From NCBI GenBank assembly GCA_002737345.1, contig NSIK01000024.1, positions 1 through 64,000 on the forward strand: DNA of 64,000 nt, read 5' to 3'. Of this stretch, positions 1 through 10,297 are shown one piece after another. The DNA is from Nitrospirota bacterium. Its GTDB lineage: Bacteria; Nitrospirota; Nitrospiria; Nitrospirales; Nitrospiraceae. Under the pieces are notes generated by a model. It had not been told where the DNA came from, ran no database searches, and saw nothing but the letters and a program-made list of their open reading frames with translations. Positions within the stretch are counted from its first letter, which is position 1. Each line of letters opens with the position of its first letter. Both the position numbers and the translations under genes were made by a program.

Positions 1-2
1 AC

Positions 3-518
3 CAGACCATCAGCCGGTGGCCCGCCCTCTATGTCACCTGGACCGAAGCGAAAGATCTCTGTGAGGCCAAGCACAAACGGCTGCCGACGGAAGCGGAATG
101 GGAGAAAGCGGCAAGGGGACCGGACGGCGGCCTCTTTCCCTGGGGGAACGCGGATCCCCACCAGGCCCTCGCCATGTTCGGGCAACACCACATGCATGAA
201 ATTCCCATTCTCGCGGCGGTAGATTCCCATGACGCGGGCAAAAGCCCCTATGGTCTCCACCATACGGCGGGAAACGTCGCTGAATGGGTGCAGGACTGGT
301 TCGGGTTCGACTACTACGCCTATATGCCGGAGCGTAATCCGCCAGGCCCGACCAGCGGGCGCTATAAGAGCGTCCGCGGCGGTTCCTGGAAAAGCAACCA
401 GATCATGCTCCGGGCCGCGACTCGTGGCGGGTCCGCCCCGGATCAACGGTCCCCGGCCATTGGATTTCGCTGCGCGCAATCGACGGTTCAAGAAGAGCCA
501 CCGACCGTTGGGAAATAG
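3..518 (+). CDS. FGE-sulfatase (SUMF1) domain protein, 5' end missing
   Basis: Reading frame 3 is open from the window edge, so the start lies to the left. The visible 171 residues carry family hallmarks in order: RLPTEAEWEKAARG, FPWGN, a HTAGNVAEWVQDW stretch, VRGGSW and a terminal GFRCA. This is the C-terminal half of a formylglycine-generating-enzyme-like domain. In bacteria such proteins are often periplasmic and of unknown substrate; being in the family does not show sulfatase activation. A second protein of this family lies at 32385-33242 and shares the same motifs. It ends 26 bp before the next gene on the same strand, so the two may be co-transcribed. Confidence 0.85.
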   Translation, partial: QTISRWPALYVTWTEAKDLCEAKHKRLPTEAEWEKAARGPDGGLFPWGNADPHQALAMFGQHHMHEIPILAAVDSHDAGKSPYGLHHTAGNVAEWVQDWFGFDYYAYMPERNPPGPTSGRYKSVRGGSWKSNQIMLRAATRGGSAPDQRSPAIGFRCAQSTVQEEPPTVGK

Positions 519-544
519 CCCGTTGTTTCAACCACGGCACAATC

Positions 545-1249
545 ATGATGGCCCATACTCACAGCCCCATGCACGCTGACACAATCGCCAGACAAGCCAC
601 GAAATCTCGCCTAATTCCGTTGATCGCAGCGATGACCCTCGCCGGCTGTGCCGGGAGCCAGACAATCACCCTGGACAACCAAGCCTGTTGCCAGAGGGCA
701 GAGTCCAGCCCCCATCGAGCCGCCATCGTCCGTACTGCCACACAGCTCATTGGAATCAGCACCTTTGAAGTCAACGGCCGCCCGATCGCTTACGACTGCG
801 CCAGCCTCACCCGCGCCATCTTCCTGAAGCATGGCATCGATCTCTACGGCAGTAGCGCGCGCGATCCTAACGCCAATGGAGTCCGGCTCATCGATGCCCA
901 TGTGCGCCAGTACGGCACCCTCCATCGAGGGCCGGTCGCCCACTCTGGCGATCTCGTTTTCTTCGACAACACCTGGGACTCTAACGGGGACGGCAGGACG
1001 AACGATCCGCTGACGCACGTCGGGATCGTCGAATGGCAAGAGCCCGATGGCACCATCCTCTTTATCAGCCGCGTGGCCAGCGCAGTCGAGCGCTACCGCA
1101 TGAACCTTGCCTTCCCGCACGTCCATAAAACCGCCGAGGGAAAAATCCTCAACGACTATCTCCGCCGCAAGGATGGCCACGACCCGGCTGACACCGGCTA
1201 TCTCACAGGGGAACTTTTTGCCCAGTTCGCCACTCGAATCGCGCGCTAA
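545..1249 (+). CDS. Secreted NlpC/P60-like lipoprotein (putative cell-wall amidase)
   Basis: The 234-residue protein has a basic N-terminus, a hydrophobic stretch and a lipobox LAGC (Cys35), so it should be a lipoprotein. A catalytic-looking Cys85 sits in YDCASLTRAIF and a His158 in LTHVGIVE, with GDLVFFDN before it. This Cys/His layout fits NlpC/P60 or CHAP papain-like amidases acting on peptidoglycan peptides. Between Cys and His is an Asp/Asn-rich loop (DSNGDGRTND, about 145-154) that looks like an EF-hand-type calcium loop. The start is uncertain: 545, 548 and 569 are all possible ATGs. It lies just after the FGE-domain gene. Family assignment is by motif only. Confidence 0.7.
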   Translation: MMAHTHSPMHADTIARQATKSRLIPLIAAMTLAGCAGSQTITLDNQACCQRAESSPHRAAIVRTATQLIGISTFEVNGRPIAYDCASLTRAIFLKHGIDLYGSSARDPNANGVRLIDAHVRQYGTLHRGPVAHSGDLVFFDNTWDSNGDGRTNDPLTHVGIVEWQEPDGTILFISRVASAVERYRMNLAFPHVHKTAEGKILNDYLRRKDGHDPADTGYLTGELFAQFATRIAR

Positions 1250-1330
1250 GAAGAGGCGGCAGCCTCCGCACCGGCTTCTTCACGTCGGGGCAGCGGCTTC
1301 ATTCTGCGAAAACTCTGCTACACTTATTCC

Positions 1331-1435
1331 ATGGCACTTTCGTCACCCTCTGCTCCGCCGGTCCAAGACAACCCTCTGCTCCGCACGCTGATGGAGATGC
1401 GAGAGAGGCTCCTCTCGCGCTACAGATTGGCGTAG
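1331..1435 (+). CDS. Possible 34-residue small ORF
   Basis: An ATG-started frame encodes MALSSPSAPPVQDNPLLR followed by TLMEMRERLLSRYRLA. It has an amphipathic, Arg-rich C-terminal half. It lies in the 269 bp gap between two convergent genes. A poor promoter-like TACACT hexamer lies just upstream, and there is no clear ribosome binding site. It could be a real small protein or a gene remnant. The rest of the gap (1436-1518) shows nothing convincing. Confidence 0.2.
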   Translation: MALSSPSAPPVQDNPLLRTLMEMRERLLSRYRLA

Positions 1436-1518
1436 CCCAGGGCCTCACCCCTCTGGCCGTAGAGGCCGTAGACGTAGCTAGACATTCAAAGGGCGAACTA
1501 CTCGCCTCCAAAACCTAT

Positions 1519-2955
1519 TTATTTGGAAATTTTCTTTACGGATTTTTCGACGCGCAGATACTGATCGATGCCCGCCGCCATCTTGCGCCCTTCGGCGATG
1601 GCCCAGACGATGAGTGAAGGGCCTCGCTTGGTGTCGCCGCTGGCAAAGATCCCGTCGCGGCTGGTCATGAAGCTATCGTCCACGGCCACTGCGCCACGGG
1701 CGTCGTACTTCACGCCGAGACTGTCCAGCAGGCCGTTCTTCACCGGGCCGGTGAACCCCATGGCGAGCAGAACCAGATCGACACCCAGCTCAAAGTCGCT
1801 GCCGGGAATCGGCGTGAATTTGCCGCCTTCGAACTTCACCCGATTGGCATGGAGCTTTGTCACCTGGTCATTCTGGCCGGTGAACTTGGTGGTCGAGACA
1901 CTCCATTGACGGTCGCAACCCTCTTCATGCGCATGCGACGTGCGGAGCTGCATGGGCCAGAGCGGCCAGGGAGTAGAGCCGGCGCGGGTCGGAGGCGGTT
2001 CCGGCAGCAATTCGAACTGATGCGCGTCAACACAGCCCTGTCGATGCACCGTTCCTAGGCAGTCGGACCCTGTGTCGCCGCCGCCGATGATGACGACGCG
2101 CTTGCCTTTGGCCGTGATCGGCTCCTCCGTGATGGCAATGCCGGCATTGCGCTTATTCTGCTGCGCGAGGAATTCCATCGCCAGGTGCACACCCTTGAGT
2201 TCACGCCCAGGAATCGGCAATTCACGAGCCTGCTCCGCGCCCATGGAGAGACCGACCGCATCGAACTGCTGGCGCAATTGCTCACCCGTGATGCCTTTCC
2301 CGATCGTCACACCGGTCTTGAACTCCACCCCTTCGGCCTTCATCTGGTCCAGCCGCCGGTCGATGACCCATTTTTCCATTTTGAAATCGGGGATGCCGTA
2401 GCGAAGCAGGCCGCCGATGCGGTCGGACTTCTCGAACACCGTCACGCGATGGCCGGCGCGGGCCAGCTGTTGCGCAGCGGCCAAGCCAGCCGGGCCTGAC
2501 CCGACAATCGCAACAGTCTTCCCCGTATTCGTAACTGGCAGGATCGGCTCGACCAAACCTTCATTGAAGCCCCGGTCGATGATGTTCCACTCAAGAATCC
2601 TGATGGAGACCGGATCTGAATTGATGCCGAGGACGCAGGCCCCTTCGCAGGGGGCAGGACAGAGCCTGCCGGTAAACTCAGGAAAATTGTTCGTGGTATG
2701 GAGTGCCTTAAGCGCGTCGCTCCAGCGGCCTCGGTAGACCAGATCGTTCCATTCCGGGATCAAGTTCACGACCGGACAGCCGGTCGACCCCTGGCAGAAT
2801 GGCACACCACAATCCATGCAGCGCGCGCCCTGGACCTTAAGCTTGTCCTCGGCCAGCGGCTCGTACATTTCCTTCCACTCGAGCACCCGCAGCTCGACCG
2901 GTTTCCGCTTGGGGCCCTCGTGGGCATATTTCATGAAACCTTTTGGATCACCCAT
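1519..2955 (-). CDS. gltD: Glutamate synthase (NADPH) small subunit
   Basis: This 478-residue flavoprotein feeds electrons from NAD(P)H to the large subunit for glutamate formation from glutamine and 2-oxoglutarate. The N-terminal region has the cysteine pattern for low-potential [4Fe-4S] clusters (CMDCGVPFC, GCPV and CPAPCEGAC). An FAD-binding GSGPAGLAAAQ lies near residue 152 and an NAD(P)H-binding GGGDTGSDC near residue 295. A second FAD contact is GIFASGDTKRGPSLIVWA near the end. The length is typical. It follows gltB on the same strand with a 73 bp gap that holds a short TCAGTTATCAGCTTT-type repeat, so the two form an operon. Confidence 0.97.
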   Translation of the reverse strand: MGDPKGFMKYAHEGPKRKPVELRVLEWKEMYEPLAEDKLKVQGARCMDCGVPFCQGSTGCPVVNLIPEWNDLVYRGRWSDALKALHTTNNFPEFTGRLCPAPCEGACVLGINSDPVSIRILEWNIIDRGFNEGLVEPILPVTNTGKTVAIVGSGPAGLAAAQQLARAGHRVTVFEKSDRIGGLLRYGIPDFKMEKWVIDRRLDQMKAEGVEFKTGVTIGKGITGEQLRQQFDAVGLSMGAEQARELPIPGRELKGVHLAMEFLAQQNKRNAGIAITEEPITAKGKRVVIIGGGDTGSDCLGTVHRQGCVDAHQFELLPEPPPTRAGSTPWPLWPMQLRTSHAHEEGCDRQWSVSTTKFTGQNDQVTKLHANRVKFEGGKFTPIPGSDFELGVDLVLLAMGFTGPVKNGLLDSLGVKYDARGAVAVDDSFMTSRDGIFASGDTKRGPSLIVWAIAEGRKMAAGIDQYLRVEKSVKKISK

Positions 2956-3028
2956 TTCTTGTAGCTCTCAGTTATCAGCTTTCGACCAAACCACAGAGAG
3001 TCGATCCTCTCGACTATCCCCTTATCCC

Positions 3029-6000
3029 TTATTTGATCGCCGCCGCTTTCTTCTTTCGTTCTTCCAGCACGCGCTTATAGTCCACCGGCATCACCTTCTG
3101 GAACTTCGGGAGAATCCCCTCCCAACTATCGAGGATGCGTTTCGCGTTTCGGCTGCCGGTATACATGAAGTGCGAAGTAATCATCTGATGCAGCAGCTTT
3201 TTGTCTTCTGCCGTCGTCACATTTTCCAATTCCACCATGCCGAGGTTGCAGCGAGCGGGAAACTTGTCCAGTTCGTTCAACACAAAGGCCATGCCGCCCG
3301 ACATGCCAGCGGCAAAGTTCCGTCCCGTCTGGCCCAACACAACGACGACTCCGCCAGTCATATATTCGCAGCCATGATCGCCCATGCCTTCCACGACTGC
3401 CCTGACGCCGCTGTTGCGCACCGCGAAGCGCTCGCCCGCCATGCCGTAGCAATAGGCTTCGCCCTGCGTCCCGCCATAGAGCGAGGTGTTGCCGATGAGA
3501 ATCGTCTCTTCCGGCTCATAGAGCGCCTGCTTGGGCGGGAAGACGACGATCTTTCCTCCCGACAGCCCCTTGCCTAGATAGTCGTTGGACTCGCCTTCGA
3601 GGATCAGCGTGATGCCACGGGACAGGAATGCGCCGAACGACTGTCCGGCGGAACCGGAGAACTTGATCGTGATCGTATCGTCCGGCAACCCTTCAAGCCC
3701 ATATTGTTTCGCCACGCGGCTGGAGAGCATCGTCCCGACCGTGCGGTTCACATTCCTGATTGGCAGCTCGAGCGTGACTTTGTCTTTCTTCTCTAATGCC
3801 GGCTTGCAGAGTTCGATCAACTTATTATCGAGCACATCTGCGAGGCCATGGTCCTGCTTCTGCACGCAGTAGCGGGCAATCTCAGGCCCCACCTTGGGCG
3901 CTTGCAAGAGCGGAGAGAGATCCAGCCCCTTGGCCTTCCAATGGTCCACGGCTTTTTGAGCTTTCAATTTATCCACGCGCCCGACCATCTCGTTGATGGT
4001 CCGGAACCCCAGCTTGGCCATGATCTCGCGCAGTTCTTCCGCAATGAAGAAAAAGAAGTTCACGATATGCTCCGGCTGACCGGAGAATTTCTTACGCAAG
4101 GCCGGGTCCTGGGTCGCAATGCCGACCGGGCAAGTATTGAGATGGCACTTCCGCATCATGATGCAGCCCTCGACGATCAAGGGCGCCGTCGCAAACCCAT
4201 ACTCCTCAGCGCCCAAAAGGGTAGCGATCGCCACGTCGCGCCCGGTCTTCAGCTGTCCGTCTGTCTCCACCCGGATGCGGCCACGCAGATCGTTGAGCAC
4301 GAGGGTCTGATGCGTTTCGGCCAGGCCTAATTCCCACGGCCCGCCCGCATACTTAATGGACGAAAGCGGAGAGGCACCGGTGCCGCCTGAGTCGCCGCTG
4401 ATGAGGACCTTGTCCGCATGGGCCTTAGCCACTCCTGCCGCAATCGTGCCGACACCCACTTCTGAGACGAGTTTGACGGAGACCGCCGCGTCAGGATTAG
4501 AATTTTTTAAATCGAAAATGAGCTGCGCCAGATCTTCGATGGAATAGATGTCGTGATGCGGCGGCGGCGAAATGAGCTGCACGCCGGGCGTGGCATACCG
4601 GAACCGCGCGATATTTTCATCGACTTTATGGCCCGGCAACTGTCCACCTTCGCCAGGCTTCGCGCCCTGCGCCATCTTGATCTGCAATTCTTTCGCATTG
4701 ACCAGGTAATGGCTCGTGACGCCGAATCGCGCGGAAGCCACCTGTTTGATATAGCTGTTCTTGGAATCGCCGTTGGGCAGCGGCGTAAACCGCTCCGGGT
4801 CTTCCCCGCCTTCGCCAGTGTTGCTCTTGGCGCCCAGGCGGTTCATCGCGATAGCCAAAGTCTCGTGCGCTTCCTTGCTGATCGAGCCGAAGGACATGGC
4901 GCCGGTCGTGAACCGCTTAACGATCTTCTTCGCCGATTCCACTTCTTCAATCGGAATAGGCTCCGGTAGGAACTTGAACTCGAGCAGGCCGCGCAGATTC
5001 GCGCGCCGCTTGCTCTCGTCGTTCACGAGCTGGGAAAACTCCGCGAAGGTCTTCGGGTCGTTGTTCCTCGTCGCATGCTGCAGCTTATAAATCGTGTCGG
5101 GGTTCCAGTTATGATGTTCGCCCTGGATGCGGTAATGAATCTCCCCGCCGAAATCGAGCTGCCGGATCGGCGCCGGCTCATAGGCCATGCGATGCCGCCG
5201 TAGCGTCTCGTCGCCGACCTCGCGAATACCGATTCCCTCCACACGCGAAGGGGTGCCGGTGAAGTACCGGTCGATGAGTTCGTGATTTAGCCCGATCGCT
5301 TCGAAGATCTGCGCGCCGCAATAGGATTGCACCGTCGAGATGCCCATCTTCGAGAAGATCTTAAGCAGCCCCTTATTGATCGCCTTGATGAATTTGCCTT
5401 CCGCAGTCTGCGCATCCAAGCCCTCGGGAAAGTAGCCGTCCCGCTCCATATCCACGATCGACTCGAAGACGAGGTAGGGATTCACAGTCCCGGCTCCATA
5501 GCCGATCAACGCGGCGAAGTGATGCACGTCGCGCGGTTCGCCTGTTTCCACGATGAGGCCGACTTCGGTCCTTGTGCAGTCGCGCACCAGGTGATGGTGG
5601 ACGGAGGCGATGCCGAGGAGGCTTGGAATCGGCGCCCATTCTTCATTAACCCCGCGATCGCTTAAGATCAGGAACTCGTAGCCTTCTTTAATGGCCTGGG
5701 ATGCCTCCCGGCAGAGCCCCTCGACCGCCGCTCCCAGCGCCTCGGGCCCCTCGGCTACTCGGAACAGCATCTTGAGCGTCTTGCTCTTAAAATGCGGATC
5801 GGCGATCTCGCGAATCTTCTGAAGATCGGCATTAGTCAGAATCGGCTGCTTCACTCGGATCCGGCGGCAGGACTCTGGATGCTCGTCCATCAGATTAGGC
5901 TTGGGCCCGATGCTGGTTGTGAGCGACATGACCAGTTCTTCGCGGATCGAATCGATCGGCGGATTGGTCACCTGGGCAAAGAGCTGCCGGAAATACTTGA

Positions 6001-7546
6001 AGAGCAATTGTGGCCGATCGGAAAGCACCGCCAACGGGGTATCCGTGCCCATCGAGGAAGTTGCTTCTTGCCCCTCCACCAACATAGGCATGATGACCAT
6101 CTTCAACTCTTCAACAGTGTAGCCGAAGGCCTGTTGCCGCTGACGGATCGTCGGATGGTCCGGCTGCGGCACATTGCTGGGATCGGGCAATTCGTCGAGC
6201 GAAATTCTATGTTGGGTGACCCAAGACCGATAGGGCTTGCGGCTCGCGATCTCGGCTTTCACTTCCTCATCGTCGATGATGCGGCCTTGCACCGTATCGA
6301 CCATGAACATCCGGCCCGGCATCAGGCGACCCTTCTGCCGGATCTTCTGCGCATCCATCGGCAACACGCCGGCTTCCGAGGCCAGGATCACCAGACCGTC
6401 CGTCGTCACTTGATAGCGGCAAGGCCGCAATCCGTTGCGGTCGAGCGTCGCGCCAATAAACTTGCCGTCGGTGAAACAGACCGCCGCGGGACCGTCCCAG
6501 GGCTCCTGCATCGCCGCGTGGTACTCGTAGAACCCCCGCCGGTCGAGATCCATCTGCGGATTCGCGACCCAGGGCTCGGGAATCAACATCATCATCACGT
6601 GCGGCAGGGAACGGCCGCCCATGGTCAGGAACTCCACGGCATTGTCCAGGCAGGCCGAGTCGCTCTGCTGCTCGGACACGATCGGATAAAGCTTAGCCAG
6701 ATCCTCGCCGAACAGTTCGGAATTAAGCCGGCCCTGTCTGGCGCGCATCCAATTCACGTTGCCCTTCAGCGTGTTGATCTCACCGTTATGGCAAATGTAG
6801 CGATAAGGATGGGCCAGGGGCCAGGTGGGGAAGGTGTTCGTGCTGAAACGGGAATGCACGAGGGCCAGCGCGCTCGTCAAACTCGCATCGCCCAAGTCCT
6901 GGTAATAGGCCGCCATCTGATGCGGAAGCAAGAGCCCCTTGTAGACAATGGTATTGGCCGACAGGCTCGAAATGTAGAAGTAGTCGCGCCCCTGAATGGC
7001 CGACTGGCGGATCGCGTTCTCCGCCCGCTTGCGAATGACATAGAGCTTGCGCTCGAACTGCGCTTCATTGAGGCCGTCGCGGGCGATGAACAGCTGCCGC
7101 ATGAAGGGCTCGGTGCTGCGCGCCACGGGACCGATCGCATCGCTCTTGACCGGCACATCGCGCCAGCCCAGGAGCCTCGCGCCCTCCTCGCCGACAATTC
7201 TGGCAACCAGCGCCTCGCACTGTTGCCGCCCATCGGCCTGAGGCGGGAAAAACAACATCCCGACACCATATTCCCCGGCGGCAGGCAGGGCCACCCCGAC
7301 ATCGCCGGCGGCTCGCTTGAGAAAGTCGTGCGGCACTTGCAACAGAATCCCGGCGCCGTCTCCCGTGCAGGGGTCGCAACCCTGCGCTCCTCTGTGACTG
7401 AGGCTTTCAAGGATCTGCAGCCCCTGCTGCACAATCGTATGGGATTTTTGGCCCTTGATGTTGACGACAAAGCCGACGCCGCAGGAGTCCTTCTCCTGCT
7501 CAGGGTCGTAGAGGCCTTGCTTCGGTGGAAGCCCAGGGATGCTCAT
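3029..7546 (-). CDS. gltB: Glutamate synthase large subunit
   Basis: The protein is 1505 residues, the usual length. Cys22 in DSCGVGFV should become the N-terminal nucleophile of the glutaminase domain after removal of a 21-residue propeptide. The central and FMN domains follow ([25 protein letters not shown]), then a [3Fe-4S] cysteine set [12 protein letters not shown], and a C-terminal beta-helix domain with repeated glycines ([18 protein letters not shown]). With GltD it makes glutamate, the main ammonia-assimilation step with glutamine synthetase. Upstream, on the coding-strand side, lies the 11-bp palindrome GTCTACTAGAC at 7579-7589, a possible regulatory site. The large antisense open frame opposite it is a shadow. 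Confidence 0.98.
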   Translation of the reverse strand: MSIPGLPPKQGLYDPEQEKDSCGVGFVVNIKGQKSHTIVQQGLQILESLSHRGAQGCDPCTGDGAGILLQVPHDFLKRAAGDVGVALPAAGEYGVGMLFFPPQADGRQQCEALVARIVGEEGARLLGWRDVPVKSDAIGPVARSTEPFMRQLFIARDGLNEAQFERKLYVIRKRAENAIRQSAIQGRDYFYISSLSANTIVYKGLLLPHQMAAYYQDLGDASLTSALALVHSRFSTNTFPTWPLAHPYRYICHNGEINTLKGNVNWMRARQGRLNSELFGEDLAKLYPIVSEQQSDSACLDNAVEFLTMGGRSLPHVMMMLIPEPWVANPQMDLDRRGFYEYHAAMQEPWDGPAAVCFTDGKFIGATLDRNGLRPCRYQVTTDGLVILASEAGVLPMDAQKIRQKGRLMPGRMFMVDTVQGRIIDDEEVKAEIASRKPYRSWVTQHRISLDELPDPSNVPQPDHPTIRQRQQAFGYTVEELKMVIMPMLVEGQEATSSMGTDTPLAVLSDRPQLLFKYFRQLFAQVTNPPIDSIREELVMSLTTSIGPKPNLMDEHPESCRRIRVKQPILTNADLQKIREIADPHFKSKTLKMLFRVAEGPEALGAAVEGLCREASQAIKEGYEFLILSDRGVNEEWAPIPSLLGIASVHHHLVRDCTRTEVGLIVETGEPRDVHHFAALIGYGAGTVNPYLVFESIVDMERDGYFPEGLDAQTAEGKFIKAINKGLLKIFSKMGISTVQSYCGAQIFEAIGLNHELIDRYFTGTPSRVEGIGIREVGDETLRRHRMAYEPAPIRQLDFGGEIHYRIQGEHHNWNPDTIYKLQHATRNNDPKTFAEFSQLVNDESKRRANLRGLLEFKFLPEPIPIEEVESAKKIVKRFTTGAMSFGSISKEAHETLAIAMNRLGAKSNTGEGGEDPERFTPLPNGDSKNSYIKQVASARFGVTSHYLVNAKELQIKMAQGAKPGEGGQLPGHKVDENIARFRYATPGVQLISPPPHHDIYSIEDLAQLIFDLKNSNPDAAVSVKLVSEVGVGTIAAGVAKAHADKVLISGDSGGTGASPLSSIKYAGGPWELGLAETHQTLVLNDLRGRIRVETDGQLKTGRDVAIATLLGAEEYGFATAPLIVEGCIMMRKCHLNTCPVGIATQDPALRKKFSGQPEHIVNFFFFIAEELREIMAKLGFRTINEMVGRVDKLKAQKAVDHWKAKGLDLSPLLQAPKVGPEIARYCVQKQDHGLADVLDNKLIELCKPALEKKDKVTLELPIRNVNRTVGTMLSSRVAKQYGLEGLPDDTITIKFSGSAGQSFGAFLSRGITLILEGESNDYLGKGLSGGKIVVFPPKQALYEPEETILIGNTSLYGGTQGEAYCYGMAGERFAVRNSGVRAVVEGMGDHGCEYMTGGVVVVLGQTGRNFAAGMSGGMAFVLNELDKFPARCNLGMVELENVTTAEDKKLLHQMITSHFMYTGSRNAKRILDSWEGILPKFQKVMPVDYKRVLEERKKKAAAIK

Positions 7547-7578
7547 CGTTCGTATCTCGTTAAAAAGGTAGGAGTTTA

Positions 7579-7589
7579 GTCTACTAGAC
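7579..7589. promoter_or_regulatory. Short palindrome upstream of gltB
   Basis: GTCTA-C-TAGAC is a perfect palindrome about 33 bp before the gltB start codon. It could be an operator, but it is short enough to be chance. Confidence 0.2.
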
Positions 7590-7752
7590 GGAGGCTACAC
7601 CAGAGAGGCGATCGGGATGGATGACCCCGTCACTCACAAGGCTTATTCCGTTCGTATCAACTCCGCCCACCTTAATAGAAGCACGATTCCTCTGTCAAGA
7701 TTTTCGCCCGCGCAGAGGCCCCATATCGCAGGCCCCCAAAGGGGTGATTGGC

Positions 7753-7782
7753 TTGACTTTGTTTCCCCCTCTACCCTACCAT
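7753..7782 (+). promoter_or_regulatory. Candidate sigma70-type promoter for the polyprenyl synthase gene
   Basis: TTGACT at 7753-7758 and TACCAT at 7777-7782 are separated by 18 bp. The -10 box ends 7 bp before the upstream ATG at 7790, with no Shine-Dalgarno between, so the message could be leaderless or use the ATG at 7826. Confidence 0.45.
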
Positions 7783-7789
7783 CCGCCGC

Positions 7790-8794
7790 ATGCCCCAAGG
7801 CCCAATTACCTCCACTATCAACAACATGGCGGACGTCTGGGAGGCGTATCGCGATGAATTAGATGGTGTGGAATGTCAGGTCCGGGGGAACCTTGACTCC
7901 AGCGTCGCGCTCGTCAATACCGTCGCCGGCCACATCCTGAACAGCGGCGGGAAACGAATCAGACCTTTACTCCTGTTGCTCTCTGCCCGTCTCTGCGGCT
8001 ATACAGGCCGCGACCATCACCAACTCGGCAGTCTAGTGGAGTTCATCCATACTGCCACCCTGCTCCACGACGATGTGGTCGACGATGCCGATATCCGCCG
8101 GGGCCAGCGCACCGCCCGAAAAGTCTGGGGCAACCAAATCAGCATCCTCGTCGGCGACTATCTCTACTCCAAGGCCATCTGCCAGGCCGTCGACTTTCGG
8201 AGCCAGGGCATCAACGAAGTGCTCGCCGAGGCCTGCAAGAAGATGGCGGAAGGCGAAGTGCTCCAGCTTTATTACAACGGCAACCCCTCCATGCCGGAAG
8301 CGGAATACCTCAAGATCGTCGAACACAAAACCGCCGGCCTGATTGCCGCCGCCTGCCGCATGGGCGCCATTCTCGCGGACGCCTCAGCCGCGCAGCAGGA
8401 TGCGCTCTTCCAGTTCGGCCAACACCTCGGGATCGCCTTTCAAGTGGCCGACGACACGCTCGACTACACGGCCAACGGCGAACGGTTGGGCAAGACCCTG
8501 GGGCAGGATCTCCGCCAGGGCAAGGCCACGCTGCCGCTGCTCCATCTGCTGCACCATTGCTCGGAGCAGGACAGACGAATGATCATCGACCGTATGGAAA
8601 CCAGGACCCTGACAGAAGAGGACCTCGCGCGGCTCATCCGCCTGATGAGCGACGCTGGCTCGATCGCCTATGCCGCCGATCGTGCACGATCCTACATCGA
8701 CAAAGCGCAACAAGATCTTAATCTGTTCGAAGATTGTACTGCCAAACGAGCCCTCTCGGTGGCTGCCAATTATATGGTGACCCGCGACCGATAG
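7790..8794 (+). CDS. ispB: Polyprenyl (octaprenyl/heptaprenyl-type) diphosphate synthase
   Basis: This is a trans-prenyltransferase of 334 residues that extends farnesyl diphosphate with isopentenyl units, supplying quinone side chains. Family motifs are GGKRIRP, the first Asp-rich motif DDVVD, and the second DDTLDYT. Lysine and glutamine contacts appear in QGKATLPLL. The chain length made cannot be read reliably from sequence. The start is uncertain: ATG at 7790 sits 7 bp after a promoter -10 box, while ATG at 7826 (MADVWEAY) would leave a 36-nt leader; neither has a good ribosome binding site. A hairpin at 8850-8870 follows the gene. Confidence 0.9.
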   Translation: MPQGPITSTINNMADVWEAYRDELDGVECQVRGNLDSSVALVNTVAGHILNSGGKRIRPLLLLLSARLCGYTGRDHHQLGSLVEFIHTATLLHDDVVDDADIRRGQRTARKVWGNQISILVGDYLYSKAICQAVDFRSQGINEVLAEACKKMAEGEVLQLYYNGNPSMPEAEYLKIVEHKTAGLIAAACRMGAILADASAAQQDALFQFGQHLGIAFQVADDTLDYTANGERLGKTLGQDLRQGKATLPLLHLLHHCSEQDRRMIIDRMETRTLTEEDLARLIRLMSDAGSIAYAADRARSYIDKAQQDLNLFEDCTAKRALSVAANYMVTRDR

Positions 8795-8849
8795 ATGGAC
8801 TCCCCCGCCGCCTTCAAAGAACAGCCTGGAGCCACGATCTAACCCTTTC

Positions 8850-8870
8850 GGCAGTTGAGCGCCAACTGCC
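8850..8870 (+). terminator. Hairpin between ispB and the DUF1015 gene
   Basis: GGCAGTTG and CAACTGCC form a perfect 8-bp stem with a 5-nt loop. No T-run follows, so it may be a processing or partial terminator hairpin rather than a full intrinsic terminator. Confidence 0.35.
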
Positions 8871-8900
8871 TCCATCACTTACGCAGCAAAGGATAACGCG

Positions 8901-10220
8901 ATGTCGACAATTATTCCGTTTCACGGCACGGTCTATGACGCGAAGGTAGTGGGAGACGTCAAACAAGTCGTGGCGCCTCCCTACGATATCATCGATGCGG
9001 CCGGCCAGAAGGCGCTCTACCAACGCCATCCGCAGAACATAATCAGGCTGGAACTCGGCCTCGATCAGCCGGGCGACGGCCCCGCGAACAACCGTTACAC
9101 GCGGGCCGCAGCCACTCTGCAAGACTGGCTCAAAAGCGGGCCCTTGAAGCGCGACGCGCTGCCGACGATCTACTACCACACGATCCAATATGCGGCCCCC
9201 TACGCCCCGGCCGGCGCGCCGACGAAGACTCTCAAAGGGTTTATCGCCACCGTCAAATTGGAAGCACTCGACTCAGGACATATCTATCCGCACGAAAACA
9301 CCCGCTCAGCCGCCAAGACCGACCGGCTGAATCTGCTCCAAGCCTGCAAAACCAACTTCAGCTCTATCTGGTCCCTCTACTCGGACCCCCACAACACGGT
9401 CATGGGACTGCTCGAAGCGGCGATCAAAGGAAAGCCAGCCACCATCGATTTCCGCGACGGCGAGGGGTTTCGGCAACAGCTCTGGGCCGTAACAGATCAA
9501 AACGTCTTGAAGCAGGCCGTCGACGCGCTGCGCACGAAGCCCTTGTTTATTGCCGACGGCCACCATCGTTATGAGACCGCCTTGAACTATCAGAAGCTCC
9601 GCCGCCAGCAGGCAGGCGAGCCGGCCGGCCACCAGTCCTACGACGGCGTGATGATGTTGCTGGCCGCCCTTGAAGATCCGGGACTCACCGTGCTGCCAAC
9701 CCATCGGGTCATCACCACGACGCTTCCCTCCTACGACAAGGTGCGAGCCCTCCTGGCCGACCAGTTCGAGCTACAAGAATTTCCCTTTACCTCTGGCACC
9801 CAGGCGGCGGTGCGCGCGCAATTCATTGAATCCTTGCGCACCAACGGCCGTACCGTGCCGATGTTTGGCCTGGCGGTAAAGGAGAAAGAGGCCTACTTCA
9901 CGCTGACCCTCAAACCGGCCCATCGCCCGCCGGCATCTGCATCGCCTCGCACCAAGCTAGATGTCTCGCTTCTCCAGCAACTAGTCGTCACGAAACTCTG
10001 CCAGACGCAAGAGGAACAAGAAGCGATCCTCTATACCAAAGACGATCATGAAGCGTTGGATTGGGTGGCGAAAGGGACGGGAACGGGAGCCCTGCTCCTC
10101 AATCCCACCAAGGTCAGCGAAGTACAATCAGTCGCGACAGCCGGCGAACGCATGCCCCATAAGTCGACCTACTTCTTCCCGAAACCGCTGACCGGGCTGG
10201 TGATCAACGTGATGGAGTAG
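8901..10220 (+). CDS. DUF1015 family protein
   Basis: The 439-residue protein has the family signature VVAPPYDII near the start, then HENTRSAAKTDR, and ADGHHRYETA around residue 215-225. The DGHHR motif is the most conserved piece and suggests a metal or nucleotide site. Homologues are annotated as HPr-kinase-like or hypothetical, and no function is established. A ribosome binding site (AAAGGA) lies 8 bp before the ATG. It is monocistronic, followed by a GTGGGAG/CTCCCAC hairpin. Confidence 0.88.
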   Translation: MSTIIPFHGTVYDAKVVGDVKQVVAPPYDIIDAAGQKALYQRHPQNIIRLELGLDQPGDGPANNRYTRAAATLQDWLKSGPLKRDALPTIYYHTIQYAAPYAPAGAPTKTLKGFIATVKLEALDSGHIYPHENTRSAAKTDRLNLLQACKTNFSSIWSLYSDPHNTVMGLLEAAIKGKPATIDFRDGEGFRQQLWAVTDQNVLKQAVDALRTKPLFIADGHHRYETALNYQKLRRQQAGEPAGHQSYDGVMMLLAALEDPGLTVLPTHRVITTTLPSYDKVRALLADQFELQEFPFTSGTQAAVRAQFIESLRTNGRTVPMFGLAVKEKEAYFTLTLKPAHRPPASASPRTKLDVSLLQQLVVTKLCQTQEEQEAILYTKDDHEALDWVAKGTGTGALLLNPTKVSEVQSVATAGERMPHKSTYFFPKPLTGLVINVME

Positions 10221-10222
10221 AA

Positions 10223-10251
10223 GTGGGAGCGTGAGGACGATTCCCTCCCAC
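10223..10251 (+). terminator. Hairpin after the DUF1015 gene
   Basis: GTGGGAG and CTCCCAC pair over 7 bp with a 15-nt loop starting 2 bp after the stop codon. There is no T-run after it. Confidence 0.3.
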
Positions 10252-10261
10252 GAATAGAGGG

Positions 10262-10291
10262 ATAACAGGCTTTTTCAGCATCCTGCTGGGC
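10262..10291. repeat. Fragment of the intergenic repeat A (right end)
   Basis: ACAGGCTTTTTCAGCATCCTG matches the terminal part of the repeat family seen complete at 39833-39961 and 12602-12723. Confidence 0.5.
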
Positions 10292-10297
10292 AGGTCA

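Noticed and set aside
5792-7579. 595-residue open frame on the plus strand opposite gltB
   Set aside because: It lies wholly antisense to the well-conserved gltB coding sequence, and its His/Arg/Leu-rich composition is typical of a GC-rich shadow frame.
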